Assembly: GCA_017517325.1 (NCBI GenBank)
Contig: JAFWZW010000003.1
Location: forward strand, 1 to 64,000
Source: Clostridia bacterium
GTDB taxonomy: Bacteria; Bacillota; Clostridia; Oscillospirales; SIG627
Length of the DNA stretch: 64,000 nt
Direction of reading: 5' to 3'
Shown: positions 6,701 through 14,840 of the stretch, one piece after another
Layout: each line of letters starts with the position of its first letter
Position numbering within the stretch: position 1 is the first letter of the stretch
Position numbers and translations under genes: made by a program
The notes under the pieces: generated by a model
Told to the model about the DNA's origin: nothing
Databases searched by the model: none
Seen by the model: only the letters and a program-made list of their open reading frames with translations

Positions 6701-9179
6701 GGAATACCTGATTAAAGGGCAGATAGATATGTTTATTATCCTCTTTATAATCGTCAAGCTGACCGTTTCCATCAAGGTCAAAATCCTCAAATCCTGCGTC
6801 CTCATGATTCCAAACTTTGCCGTTTACAAAATGGTAGCAGGTTGCATTTTCCGTTTCATAACCGCCGTTAAGGGTAACAAAGTTATATTTCCCCTCAGTA
6901 GGAATTGCGATTGGATCACTCTCTGCAGATAATTGATAGGTCATGTTAACCATATCTACGGAGTAAACCTTTTCCAAACGGCTAAACTGATGGTCGTGTG
7001 TGTATGAAGCAATTGAATTGTCTACCAATTCACAATAGTAATAATCGTTCCATTCGTCAAAACTAATGGAGCAACCGTCTGCTTTAATACCGCTTAAATC
7101 GGGAACGGTATAGCCGTCTTTCACGGTGTTTCTTGCACGGAGCGAACCGATCATCATACCTGCATAACGGTACCAATAATACTGATAGTTACCGCATACA
7201 TCGTTATAAACGTCAATTTGGGCAGCCACATAGCAGTTGGTGAAGTTTACCTCACTATATCCACGGAACATACCCATAATGCCGCCACAGGCAACATCCC
7301 AAGAGCCCCAAAGGGCACTGATGGTGTTAGTTTTATCAACAGTAATATTAGTGAAAGTCAGTTTCTTTGCACTTGTATCATCAGAATTACCGCCGATACC
7401 AACGATACCGCCGTTGCCCGTATTGTAAACACGGGGGTTACAATGCGTAATTGCAATATTCTTAAAGGTAGCATCCGCTGCATAAGCAGCAATAACACCG
7501 GTAGGCGTAAATTCACCGTCAGATGTAAAACTGTCAACAGTAAGGTTTTCAACGGTTCCGCCATTTACATATCCGAACAGACCCATTGCATCCTTGTAGT
7601 AGTTAGGCGTGCCTGTGTAACCGTCATTATAGTCACCAAACATTTCCCAAGTATTCTGATAGAAATTGGAAATGGTGTGGCCGTTGCCGTTAAAAGTACC
7701 TGAGAAAGAGGAGACGTTACTGCTAACACCCTTCATGCCTTCAACCACAGCATCGTCACGGTCATAAATGCCGGAAGTCTCGCCGTTGACTGTATTGTAA
7801 TAGCCGATAGGATAAAATACCTTTGTTTTACCGTCAACCGAAGCTTTACCGCCACCGAGATTTATATTCTGAATTAAATTAACAGTTTTTCCGCTAAAGG
7901 TGTCTTTGGCAATACCATCGGCCATACCGCCTACTATTTTTGCAAAAGCGTATAGTTCGTCCGCATTGGTGATAGTAAAGGTTTTATCCGTAGTGTTGTA
8001 CCAATCGGCGTTGTAGCCACCCTGCCAAGGATTGTTAATATCAGCTAAAAGTGCAACCTCCGAGAAAGATGCCATAGCAACGCTGACTGCACCTGTATTG
8101 GAATCATAGGTAAACTGGTTGTGAGTAGTAAGATCAGCCTTATCTGCAACCATTATCATTTCATTATTGGTACCGTCTTCCACATGGAAAAGACGGTAGT
8201 TACCCATATTGAGATACTTGGGTAAGATCTCACCAAGATCAATGACGATCGGAATAGTATTATCCTCCGCAACACCTTCGATGTGTACGTCTACGGGAAT
8301 CAAAATCTCGTCATTAACAACTGAGATGTCGCTTGTAGTATTTTTGAGAGGAGTAACTGTAAGAGTAAGTTCATTTACGCCATCGTTCAAGGTAACTCCT
8401 TCAGGAACAAAAGCGGAAATATTACTGCCGCTTAGCGTAACACCGCCTGCGGGCACCTTGCCGTCAGCAGGGGTAACATCAACAGATGCAGAGCCGCTTG
8501 TAAGGATGTTCGGGAAGGTAGCGTTTGCATCATAATCACTGCCGAAAGAATCCTTTTCAAAGGAAGCCTGAGTAGCAAGGGCGGTAATAGAGAACGTACC
8601 TGCATCCTCATTTTGATACTCATTACCCGCAGTTGTAAGCATATTCATAGCGAGAGTCATAATGACCTCACCCGACGGATGCAACGGGTTGTACTGATCC
8701 GCTGCTAAAAGTGTACCGTCGGCAGTAGAACCGCCATTGAGAACACTTTTTAAGAGACCGATTGCTTGCAGGTTTTGTAAATCAGAGCGCTGTTCAACTG
8801 CAACGCCGCCCTCTGCAAAGTAAACGTTGATTACTTCTGCCAACTTGCCTACACCGTTTTGTGGGGTAAGAGCAAGTTTATAATTAAGTGCTAAGTCGCC
8901 GGCGTTAACCAATTTTATGTACTTAACATCGGTATAACCCGGCTCCCAATTATCATAGTTAAAAATCGTATTGTGACCGTTTTCTTCAACGTTGTGCCAT
9001 TCGCCACTGTCGAGGTCATCCGTCCAATACATTTCAAGATCCAGATTTCCTGCGGTAATAATATTTTTGCCACTGGAAATGCTGTCGCTAAACCAAGCGA
9101 ACGTCGAACCTATGAGCATAGAGATGCACAACAGCAAGGCAAGACCGCTATGGAGAAGCGATGTTTTTGTCTTCTTCAT
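3762..9179 (-). CDS. Giant SipW-dependent surface protein with beta-helix repeats and C-terminal Hint domain
   Basis: 1,805 residues, starting at ATG 9179 after GGAGG. Residues 1-35 are a SipW-type signal ending GSTFAWFSDS, and a TasA-like domain runs to about 230. Residues about 400-700 contain GLUG-like and parallel beta-helix repeats (ENLTVDSF, GLFGYVNGG). A single DLDGNGQLDD calcium-loop-like motif lies near 797. More beta-helix follows around 1025-1160, and Ig-like segments around 1310-1370. At Cys1580 a Hint (Hedgehog/intein) domain begins with CVTGDTLVTLADGTQKR. It includes a histidine in GGHGFYDV and ends near residue 1725, with about 80 further residues after it. Hint domains carry out N-to-S acyl shift self-cleavage or ligation, so the protein may be autoprocessed or ester-linked at the surface. 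No HN splice dipeptide is visible, so full protein splicing is unlikely. Confidence 0.88.
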   Translation of the reverse strand: MKKTKTSLLHSGLALLLCISMLIGSTFAWFSDSISSGKNIITAGNLDLEMYWTDDLDSGEWHNVEENGHNTIFNYDNWEPGYTDVKYIKLVNAGDLALNYKLALTPQNGVGKLAEVINVYFAEGGVAVEQRSDLQNLQAIGLLKSVLNGGSTADGTLLAADQYNPLHPSGEVIMTLAMNMLTTAGNEYQNEDAGTFSITALATQASFEKDSFGSDYDANATFPNILTSGSASVDVTPADGKVPAGGVTLSGSNISAFVPEGVTLNDGVNELTLTVTPLKNTTSDISVVNDEILIPVDVHIEGVAEDNTIPIVIDLGEILPKYLNMGNYRLFHVEDGTNNEMIMVADKADLTTHNQFTYDSNTGAVSVAMASFSEVALLADINNPWQGGYNADWYNTTDKTFTITNADELYAFAKIVGGMADGIAKDTFSGKTVNLIQNINLGGGKASVDGKTKVFYPIGYYNTVNGETSGIYDRDDAVVEGMKGVSSNVSSFSGTFNGNGHTISNFYQNTWEMFGDYNDGYTGTPNYYKDAMGLFGYVNGGTVENLTVDSFTSDGEFTPTGVIAAYAADATFKNIAITHCNPRVYNTGNGGIVGIGGNSDDTSAKKLTFTNITVDKTNTISALWGSWDVACGGIMGMFRGYSEVNFTNCYVAAQIDVYNDVCGNYQYYWYRYAGMMIGSLRARNTVKDGYTVPDLSGIKADGCSISFDEWNDYYYCELVDNSIASYTHDHQFSRLEKVYSVDMVNMTYQLSAESDPIAIPTEGKYNFVTLNGGYETENATCYHFVNGKVWNHEDAGFEDFDLDGNGQLDDYKEDNKHIYLPFNQVFQGDGWGVKHIAIAGEEGSNLKEQGYADLDIQILDRNYETKFKVLDEISNKKFLFRVGNGNAFPVGKLFAAVEGADINKTGVFVSVTSMVDGVEIIGTFGLNEDNWAESTLKITGTGPAKITIQDYSMCTPTELLVEVVDGNNVTAYSELKNANSVLLNDITMTSNGKYSLYDNRTLYGNGFTFNVEAGMDSDTEGGYVGGNGTVWVRNSTLDNVKIIGEVYTQYGGTAKSEYNFPTVLVLGDSVIANSYISNGCAPVRVGSGCNIEIINSTLEGGIFANLDIRGGTVKLKDVTTINQSTTNGQSISNDKGVVGLGIVVYTGSTVTIDADGLTQYNCISKNTTFKAQDANTLKTVIFGNNYKNYQFSYDNATWVNTGIVSMVAEVKGENISDIAGYVGQDASISSYNGYVYAPTGLTSVASPATAYSSSAQYQIAPKCIFDYTSKNNVPQVSGSNDYCYYDASTQKYLISFDDGESFTWNADILSITKGKATIVPSISVSDGATVNSDNTITFDTAGNYTVTYKYTDGENYRLNVNDKIEKYSVAYEKTVKITVYEVQDTSAKTEFAFGSNGFRTETANNLTYVMPNVNEVVAHPETSTGTGIGVTNIDGVDIYYPIVSMHKSASGNWYNLFSVFEAVTITDLNGNVYNTSSTELPDGLAVLGGFILDENGSVTSTVAETNTTAIFDYSTGKDEIYGTFDSYGLCYYPDSKFSSSTNDRAEQTIVAKYRYTDSNGTPYYYYVGYWCEKHTKQTTCVTGDTLVTLADGTQKRVDALIGTEQLLVWDFYKGEYVSAPVGAIVNHGYGDVSKITMYFSDGTIIKVLGGHGFYDVSENKFAIIDQFNVKDYVGHEFIKCDDGLNNSKTVLIDYKIETVYDEVWTLVSAYHFDCILEGLLTLSPTDFKDSPAYLMPFEIGEDMKYDPAKMKADIEKYGLYEYEDFADHCTYEQFMGFAFANWKVAVGKGYINFEDIIYLIETYVN

Positions 9180-9211
9180 TTCCTGTATCCTCCTTTGAAT
9201 ATTGTCATTTC

Positions 9212-9283
9212 AGCAATCAAAAGACATAAAAGAAACACCCTTATGTCCTTTGATTGCCGCCTAACTCCCCGAAGGGAGTTAGG
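9212..9283 (-). ncRNA. Two-hairpin intergenic motif, copy B
   Basis: Same architecture as copy A. CCTAACTCCC/GGGAGTTAGG closes a UUCG loop, then the GGCAATCAAAG...CTTTTGATTGCT stem is extended by GACATAA/TTATGTC. It sits 32 nt before the start of the giant Hint-domain gene. Inner stem bases differ from copies A and C but keep pairing. Confidence 0.6.
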
Positions 9284-9301
9284 ACGGACTTTATGTGAAA
9301 C

Positions 9302-11326
9302 TTACTTATTTGCTGAGTAAAGAACTTGATAAGCGTCGTTTTCAAGCCACTGAAGCACGTCGTATTCAAACTTACCGCCGTTGATCGTCAAAACGGGAGC
9401 ATCGTCCTTATAACCGCTGCCGATGGAAACAGTACCGCCAAGGAACTCACCGCCGTTAATGGTGATAGAGGTGTTGGCGTGGCTGTTGCCATAGGAATAG
9501 GTATACATAACGTTGTTATCCGCAGAGGTAGCCTTGGTGGTCTCAAAGGTACCGCCGTTGATGACTACGTCGATGGTAGGAGCAACGGATGCATTGGAAC
9601 CGGGCAACTGAATCCAAGCTGGAGTCGCACCCTTTACAAGACCGCTGTTCATAGTGAACTTAACGTTATCCTGATTGTACTTTGCGATACGCAGAGCGCA
9701 ACGCTTACCGATCAGAGTACCGCCGTCCAGAGTGAACACACCCTTGTTATCAACAGCGTAGCTCGCACCGCCGTCACTCTCGTTGGTAACGACAACACCT
9801 TCGCCGATGACTAAGGTAGCCTCGTTGGTAATCGTGTTGGTAGCGTAAGAAGGGATTGCCTGTAGATCGGGATTCTCAGCAACAAAGGAGATGGTACCTT
9901 TACCAACAATCTCCAAATTACCGCGGTTGTCGATGATTGCAGAGGCACCGCTGTTACTCACAGCATAGCTGATGTCGTTTCCGTTCAGATCCAACGTAAC
10001 CGTTTTGCCCGAAGGAACGGTAATGGTGGAATTTACAACAACATTATCAGTCAAAACTACATCGCCGCCGTTTGCAATAGCGTTTGCCAAGGTAGTGACA
10101 TCAGCAACCTTCTTAGCACCAAAGGTGTAAGAATATTTACCAATGGTGATGTACTCGCCGGTCTCGACGTTCTTAGGACCAGTGGTGGTATTAGGATCAC
10201 CTTCGGTCTCATACAGACGAAGCTCAACGGTCAGAGTAGCTCCTTCCATAGCTGCCTGATTTACAGCAAATGCACCGCAGGAGAACTCTTTAACAATGCC
10301 GCAGAGTTCTTCATAGTTCATAGTAATGCCCGCAGTTTCGAGCATACGGATAGAAGAACCGGCAGAGATAGCTACGTTATTGCCTAAAAACTCGCTGAGC
10401 TCGAAAGCGAGCCAATCGGCAGAGTATGAATCATACTGACCTGCAAGACCTGCATCGTCACTGGTTATATCCTTATCGATAGTCGCAACGAAGTCAGCAT
10501 GCCAGTAGCGGTGTTCATTCTTCTGAGCAGCGTCATAGGATTCGGTGGTGTTGAAAACATATCCGGTGTCAAGAGCCACGGTGTTGCCGCTAAGAGTAGT
10601 AACTACGGGCATCTTAGACAGAACGGTGGTGCGAGCAGCAGGAACGCCGTCAAACATGGCGTTTGCATCGTACTGGTTGTCGAAGCTATCGCTTTCAGAG
10701 GTGTACTGAGTAGCCATCAGGTTGATGCCGAGATCAATCTGGGGAGCAACTTCACCGGTCTTGTAGTTAGCTTCATTACCAACAGTTTCAGGCATATAAA
10801 CAACCAATGCAACATATTGTGCATCGGCACCTGCTTCGATGCTGCCAGCCTTGGTGTAACCGGTAGACAGAGCCTTAGACTCGGTAACAGCGGCGCGAGC
10901 AGCAGCACGGTCAGCATAAGGAGTTTCAACATTGTCGATAGCACCGAACTCAATGTAATCGGAAAGGCGAAGCTCATTTCCTTCAACACTGATGGATTCG
11001 ATTTCGTTAACAATGTTAATACCCAAGTTGTACTTGAGAGCGAGAGTGCCGAGGTTAGAAACCTTTAAGTAAACAACCTCAGTATGACCAGGCTCCCAAA
11101 GAGTGTCTTTTTCAAAGACATTGGTGGTAGCGGTTACCTTTTCCCAGCTATCACCATTCAAGTATTCCAGCTCAACATCAAGATTACCGGACTTGATAAT
11201 GTTGTTAGTGCTGGAAACACTATCAGTGAACCAAGCGAATGTACTACCAATGAGCATAGACACACACATAAGGAGTGACAGAGCGCTCATAAGGAGGGCA
11301 CGCTTGGTGCTTTTGGTTTTAGTCAT
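9302..11326 (-). CDS. SipW-dependent TasA-like protein with beta-helix C-terminus
   Basis: 674 residues from ATG 11326 (AGGAGG, good spacing). The signal segment ends GSTFAWFTDS, followed by SSTNNIIKSGNLDVELEY, the canonical TasA/CalY start. The TasA-like domain (about 30-215) contains LWEPGHTEVVYLKVSN and VGNEANYKTGE. A linker domain spans about 240-410. Residues about 420-660 look like a right-handed parallel beta-helix of short Gly- and Asn-rich coils (TVTLDLNGNDI, VINGGTFE, ITINGGEF). It is one of the largest products and probably a structural fibre or adhesin subunit. The 5' leader contains a long hairpin at 11348-11391 (TTTGTCGGCG pairing with CGCCGACAAA). Confidence 0.88.
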   Translation of the reverse strand: MTKTKSTKRALLMSALSLLMCVSMLIGSTFAWFTDSVSSTNNIIKSGNLDVELEYLNGDSWEKVTATTNVFEKDTLWEPGHTEVVYLKVSNLGTLALKYNLGINIVNEIESISVEGNELRLSDYIEFGAIDNVETPYADRAAARAAVTESKALSTGYTKAGSIEAGADAQYVALVVYMPETVGNEANYKTGEVAPQIDLGINLMATQYTSESDSFDNQYDANAMFDGVPAARTTVLSKMPVVTTLSGNTVALDTGYVFNTTESYDAAQKNEHRYWHADFVATIDKDITSDDAGLAGQYDSYSADWLAFELSEFLGNNVAISAGSSIRMLETAGITMNYEELCGIVKEFSCGAFAVNQAAMEGATLTVELRLYETEGDPNTTTGPKNVETGEYITIGKYSYTFGAKKVADVTTLANAIANGGDVVLTDNVVVNSTITVPSGKTVTLDLNGNDISYAVSNSGASAIIDNRGNLEIVGKGTISFVAENPDLQAIPSYATNTITNEATLVIGEGVVVTNESDGGASYAVDNKGVFTLDGGTLIGKRCALRIAKYNQDNVKFTMNSGLVKGATPAWIQLPGSNASVAPTIDVVINGGTFETTKATSADNNVMYTYSYGNSHANTSITINGGEFLGGTVSIGSGYKDDAPVLTINGGKFEYDVLQWLENDAYQVLYSANK

Positions 11327-11347
11327 TTTTATGACCTCCTTTTTGTA

Positions 11348-11391
11348 TTTGTCGGCGCCATGTAAAACTGCAATTCCCGAACGCCGACAAA
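11348..11391 (-). other. Hairpin in the leader of the 674-residue surface protein gene
   Basis: TTTGTCGGCG at 11348-11357 pairs with CGCCGACAAA at 11382-11391 around a 24-nt loop. It lies between two genes of the operon, just upstream of the ribosome site. It may stabilise the downstream mRNA or set a processing point. Confidence 0.45.
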
Positions 11392-11478
11392 CGAGTGCAG
11401 TTGTGGGTTATTGGCTTTTATGGTATCCGGCCTCTTATAAAGCCAATCAATTCAAGACCTTCTTGCATTTTCTACGAC

Positions 11479-12192
11479 TTACGCCGCAGCAAAAGAGTCG
11501 ATGGCGTTCTGATACTCAACGGTGCCATAGGTATCCAGCATATCAGTAGACTGAATTGCCTCAGCAACAAAGGTGAGCTTGAAAGAGCCATCCATGGCTA
11601 CTACGTCTTCACGAGTCATAGTCTCAGGAATGCTTACGCCATTGATAAAGGAAACGGCAGCTGCATCTGCTTCCAGAACGTCGTTGTAGTAGTAGACATA
11701 AGTAAGTGTATCTTCGGTAGCATCGTAAACGGTTTCAGCATCGTTTCTGTACCAGGTTGTGTCAAAATCATTTGCCACATCAAAGAATGCGGTAAGATCA
11801 ACAAACTCGGTCAGAGAGGTGATACCCAAAACAGTTTTCCACTCGGTCACATCGGAAAGGGTTACCTTAATACGAACATACTGATCGTATTTACCGGTAT
11901 TCTCAACGTATGCTTCCTTGCAGAGATCTGCACCGGGAACAACTTCGTTGTTATCACCATAAACAATACCGTAATCAGTTCTTGTATCGCCAACACCGTC
12001 ACCATCGGTATCCTTCTTTTCATACAGATCGATGCTGAACACATCGTTTGCATTATCGTTGGAATCCGCGATCTTAAAGGTGTTGTCTACAGAATCGCTG
12101 GCAGTGAACCAGGCAAGAGATCCCATAGAGATAATGGCTACTAAGCAAATCGCCAAAGCTACCACGAACACTTTCTTTTTGGTATTCTTCAC
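11479..12192 (-). CDS. TasA-like SipW-dependent protein (putative main fibre subunit)
   Basis: 237 residues. Start is GTG 12192, preceded by AAAGGAGG 8 nt away; the ATG two codons earlier reads into a stop. The signal segment ends SMGSLAWFTASDS. The mature part (about 208 residues) resembles TasA in size and layout: VFSIDLYEKKD, then PGADLCKEAYVENTGKYDQYVRIKVTLSD, and a helical insert. It lies directly downstream of a SipW-type peptidase, the same order as sipW-tasA in Bacillus. That position makes it the best candidate for the major subunit, by inference. A CGCGCCTGT/ACAGGCACG-type hairpin lies in its leader near 12227-12262. Confidence 0.86.
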   Translation of the reverse strand: MKNTKKKVFVVALAICLVAIISMGSLAWFTASDSVDNTFKIADSNDNANDVFSIDLYEKKDTDGDGVGDTRTDYGIVYGDNNEVVPGADLCKEAYVENTGKYDQYVRIKVTLSDVTEWKTVLGITSLTEFVDLTAFFDVANDFDTTWYRNDAETVYDATEDTLTYVYYYNDVLEADAAAVSFINGVSIPETMTREDVVAMDGSFKLTFVAEAIQSTDMLDTYGTVEYQNAIDSFAAA

Positions 12193-12277
12193 TTCATTTT
12201 CCTCCTTTCCTCAAGATTTATATTTCAAACTCGTGCCTGTCGGAATTCCTTTACAGGCGCGAATGTGAAACCAAAGG

Positions 12278-12940
12278 TTATTCGCTCTTTTTGCTTTCCT
12301 TTCCGGCACGGAGCTGAGCAAGTTCGCCGGTCGAGTAATGAGCGGTTTCTGCTTTGAGGCGTTCAATTTCAGCCTTCAGCCGTTCGTTTTCCTCGGCAGT
12401 GGCGTCAATCTCAGTTTGCACAGCGGCAACCTCTTTATCTTCATCCTCGTTCTTCTTTTTACCGATCATATCGGGTAAGAAAACGGCAAGGATCAAAATG
12501 ATACCTACACCGATGGTGATATACATACCGGGAGGGTTCTGCACGAAGTCAGACACGTATCCGAGCTTCGGAATGGAAAACTGAGGGACACCGATTACAT
12601 TATTGAAATGCACCGGATCGCTGTCTTCGATCTCATTAGCATCACCTTTGGTATAGAAACGCTGATTTTCCGCATCAATTTCAACAACACGGTGGGTAGC
12701 CACGACCAAATCTTCATTTAAGATGAAAGTAATCGGGTCTCCGACTTGAACAGTATTCACATCAACCTTTTTAACATAAAGCAAATCGCCCACGCTGTAT
12801 TCCGGCTCCATACTGCCTGAAATGACGGTATAGCACTGATATCCCATAATGCGTGAGCCCATCAGAAAGATGGCGCACAAAACGATCAGCACTACCAGTG
12901 CCGTGGATACGATATTCCATATTCTCTTTAATGTAGTCAT
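12278..12940 (-). CDS. sipW: SipW-type (ER-type) signal peptidase I, second copy
   Basis: 220 residues, ATG 12940 with AAGGAG. Residues 12-33 form the first membrane helix. The catalytic serine is Ser43 in SGSMEP and the general base is His83 in VATHRVV. A Ser-His dyad rather than Ser-Lys marks the SipW/ER-type class that processes TasA-like exports. A GDAN motif follows. A second helix lies at about 140-162, then a charged cytoplasmic coiled-coil tail (about 175-210). It lies immediately upstream of the putative main subunit. Confidence 0.92.
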   Translation of the reverse strand: MTTLKRIWNIVSTALVVLIVLCAIFLMGSRIMGYQCYTVISGSMEPEYSVGDLLYVKKVDVNTVQVGDPITFILNEDLVVATHRVVEIDAENQRFYTKGDANEIEDSDPVHFNNVIGVPQFSIPKLGYVSDFVQNPPGMYITIGVGIILILAVFLPDMIGKKKNEDEDKEVAAVQTEIDATAEENERLKAEIERLKAETAHYSTGELAQLRAGKESKKSE

Positions 12941-12967
12941 GTATGTAACTCCTTCTCATGCCTTATC

Positions 12968-13031
12968 AGCAATCAAAAGACACAACGCTGTGTTTGTATC
13001 CTTTGATTGCCGCCCATCAGAGAGGGATGGG
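12968..13031 (-). ncRNA. Two-hairpin intergenic motif, copy C
   Basis: Third copy. A CCCATC/GATGGG hairpin with a larger loop precedes the GGCAATCAAAG...CTTTTGATTGCT stem, extended by GATACAA/TTGTGTC. It sits 28 nt before the start of the second SipW-type peptidase. The first hairpin lacks the UUCG loop of copies A and B. Confidence 0.58.
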
Positions 13032-13056
13032 ACGGCGAGGTAAAATGTTCGAAGAC

Positions 13057-13287
13057 TTATCTGTATTTCACAAACGGGATTAATGACAGCCATAATCTCC
13101 GCTTTTGGCGTATCCAGTGCCTACGCTCGGCACCTGTGGTACGCCCAATTTCGTTATTCAAGTATCTTAGTTCCGAGGAAAAGTCGTTGATGAAAACACA
13201 CAAACCAACGAGCAATCCAAACAGAATAATAGCGGCAACAATGCCAATGAGCCAATATAGCTCGGTATCGGGATTATTTTCGGGCAT
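13057..13287 (-). CDS. Small membrane protein, unknown function
   Basis: 76 residues, ATG 13287 after a TAGGAGA ribosome site. One strong membrane helix (about residues 11-33) is followed by a basic, aromatic C-terminal tail (RRHWIRQKRRLWLSLIPFVKY) that probably lies on the cytoplasmic side and along the membrane. Its start overlaps the end of the preceding 48-codon gene by 14 bases, so translation is probably coupled. Its position between two signal peptidases suggests a partner in export or assembly, but no family is recognised. Confidence 0.7.
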   Translation of the reverse strand: MPENNPDTELYWLIGIVAAIILFGLLVGLCVFINDFSSELRYLNNEIGRTTGAERRHWIRQKRRLWLSLIPFVKYR

Positions 13288-13420
13288 CGCTATCTCCTAT
13301 TCCTTTGGTGGCGAGGGTGGGTATACTACGGTCTTTTTCGGAATTGTTGATACTGAGAATGGCGCAAATCAAAAAACCGATTATACCGCCGACAACAACT
13401 CCTAATAAAAAATTCAACAT
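13274..13420 (-). CDS. 48-residue membrane micro-protein (DUF3789-like)
   Basis: ATG 13420 to TAA 13274. Residues 1-22 are a glycine-rich membrane helix (LLGVVVGGIIGFLI), then a short hydrophilic tail. The arrangement resembles the short phage- and island-associated DUF3789 proteins. The ribosome site is weak. Overlap with the next gene and position within the operon support it. Confidence 0.55.
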   Translation of the reverse strand: MLNFLLGVVVGGIIGFLICAILSINNSEKDRSIPTLATKGIGDSDARK

Positions 13421-13456
13421 CGGGACATCAACTCTTTTCTTTGGGGCGAGGGGCTC

Positions 13457-14203
13457 TTACTCTGTTTCAGCTCCCGATGCAGTATCGGTTGCAGTTTCTT
13501 CGGCAGCCGCAACGGTTGCAGGAGCCTGACCACCTTCCAACTGAGCCTTGAGTGCTCTCAATTCTTCAAGCATCTTGGCGTTTTCTGCTTTCTCAGCCTC
13601 GATCTTATCCTTTTCAGCCTGCATTTCATCCATTTGCTCCTTCTTATACCTGCGGAACAGATTAAAGAACTTCAAGCCTTCATACAGGATGATCAGCATA
13701 AAGGGGGTGAAGATACAGACGAAATAACCGGGCGTGGTCTTTAAGAAGTTAAAGAACGTACCAAGACCGGGAATGTGGCTTTGATACTGACCGAGCACGT
13801 AAGGGTAGGTTACGATGGTTTCATCATCCGTATCGGTAGTCGTACCGTAGGTGATAAAGCCCGGATTCCCCTCTGCATCGGTTGTCACTTTCCGGATTTT
13901 ATGGGTAATGGTTTCGCCAAAACTGTCGGTATCCTGGGACATAAAGGTGATGATGTCCCCCTCACCCAGAGTAGAGGGGTCAACCTCTTTTACCAGGATC
14001 AAGGAGCCTGCATTAAAGTCGGTGGCTGCCATTGAATCCGAATTGACTATGTACATCTTAAACCCGAACAAATCGCGGTCGTTTCTATTAAATGTCGTAA
14101 CCGAGATGACCGTAAAGATCATCATTGATACTGCAAGTAATACAATTAACCAGACAATCGTGGTTTTGATTATGTTAAATACTTTTTTCACTGCACTTAA
14201 CAC
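13457..14203 (-). CDS. sipW: SipW-type signal peptidase I, first copy
   Basis: Up to 248 residues. The upstream GTG at 14203 has no room for a ribosome site; GTG 14191 (MKKVFN), with AAGGAG 11 nt before it, is a plausible real start. The frame then begins just past the tetR stop (14197). The catalytic serine is in NSDSM (Ser57 from the long start) and the base is His101 in ITHKIRK, an ER-type Ser-His dyad. Membrane helices lie at about 13-35 and 160-180. A long Glu/Lys coiled coil (about 190-225) precedes an acidic, Ala/Thr-rich tail. Having two such peptidases in one operon suggests separate substrate sets. Confidence 0.88.
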   Translation of the reverse strand: MLSAVKKVFNIIKTTIVWLIVLLAVSMMIFTVISVTTFNRNDRDLFGFKMYIVNSDSMAATDFNAGSLILVKEVDPSTLGEGDIITFMSQDTDSFGETITHKIRKVTTDAEGNPGFITYGTTTDTDDETIVTYPYVLGQYQSHIPGLGTFFNFLKTTPGYFVCIFTPFMLIILYEGLKFFNLFRRYKKEQMDEMQAEKDKIEAEKAENAKMLEELRALKAQLEGGQAPATVAAAEETATDTASGAETE

Positions 14204-14784
14204 TCCTTCTTTCTAAAATACTGTTTAACCGAACCGTAGATCAGGCGAAATACGTGCTCCGCTGTATCATCGTTGTTCGGTACTGCGCCGTCAAAAACTT
14301 TGACAGCAAAATCAAGCATTACGTTGAGAATATAATTTAAGAGCATCCACACATTTGCTTCGTCTCGGAACGCATCCTTAAATTTCTCTACAAGAGGCTT
14401 GTAACGACGGTTATGACTTTCCGCTGAATACTGTTTAAAATACGGAGAGTAGTAATACCGAATAAACGTAAGACACTTATCCTTGTTACCAAGCATGAAT
14501 TTCCATACTGAAGTAAAGAACACCCGGCAACGCATTTCGTAATTCATTTCCTGCATATACATTACAGATACGTGCTGCATCGCTTTGTTTACCAGTTCTT
14601 CATCTAAGCTCTCAAAAGTCTTGGCAAACATATCCTCTTTGTCCTTGAAACAGCGATAGATATATGCCTCGTTTGTAGAAGTTTCAATACCTATGGATTT
14701 CGTAGTAGCTTTGTCGAGTCCGTTTCTTGCAATAACATGAATCGTTCCATCAATGAGCCTTAGACGGGTATCATCCTGTTTCAT
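14197..14784 (-). CDS. TetR-family transcriptional regulator
   Basis: 195 residues, ATG 14784 with AAGGAG upstream. Residues 5-50 form the TetR helix-turn-helix (DGTIHVIARNG, then TTKSIGIETSTNEAYIYRCFKDKEDMF). The remaining helical domain should bind a ligand or partner. It is the first gene behind the invertible promoter, so its level would switch with the rest of the operon. A GCAAACG-type palindrome in its leader (14841-14861) may be its operator. It could act as a feedback repressor or couple the ON state to other loci. Confidence 0.88.
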   Translation of the reverse strand: MKQDDTRLRLIDGTIHVIARNGLDKATTKSIGIETSTNEAYIYRCFKDKEDMFAKTFESLDEELVNKAMQHVSVMYMQEMNYEMRCRVFFTSVWKFMLGNKDKCLTFIRYYYSPYFKQYSAESHNRRYKPLVEKFKDAFRDEANVWMLLNYILNVMLDFAVKVFDGAVPNNDDTAEHVFRLIYGSVKQYFRKKEC

Positions 14785-14840
14785 TTCTGATTTTTCTCCT
14801 TCCTTGCCCTAAACGTTTGCTACAACTTTCGGCAAAAATA

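Noticed and set aside
7218..7703. Long open frames on the plus strand opposite the giant surface protein
   Set aside because: Low-complexity repetitive coding sequence yields antisense frames. No ribosome sites or recognisable products.
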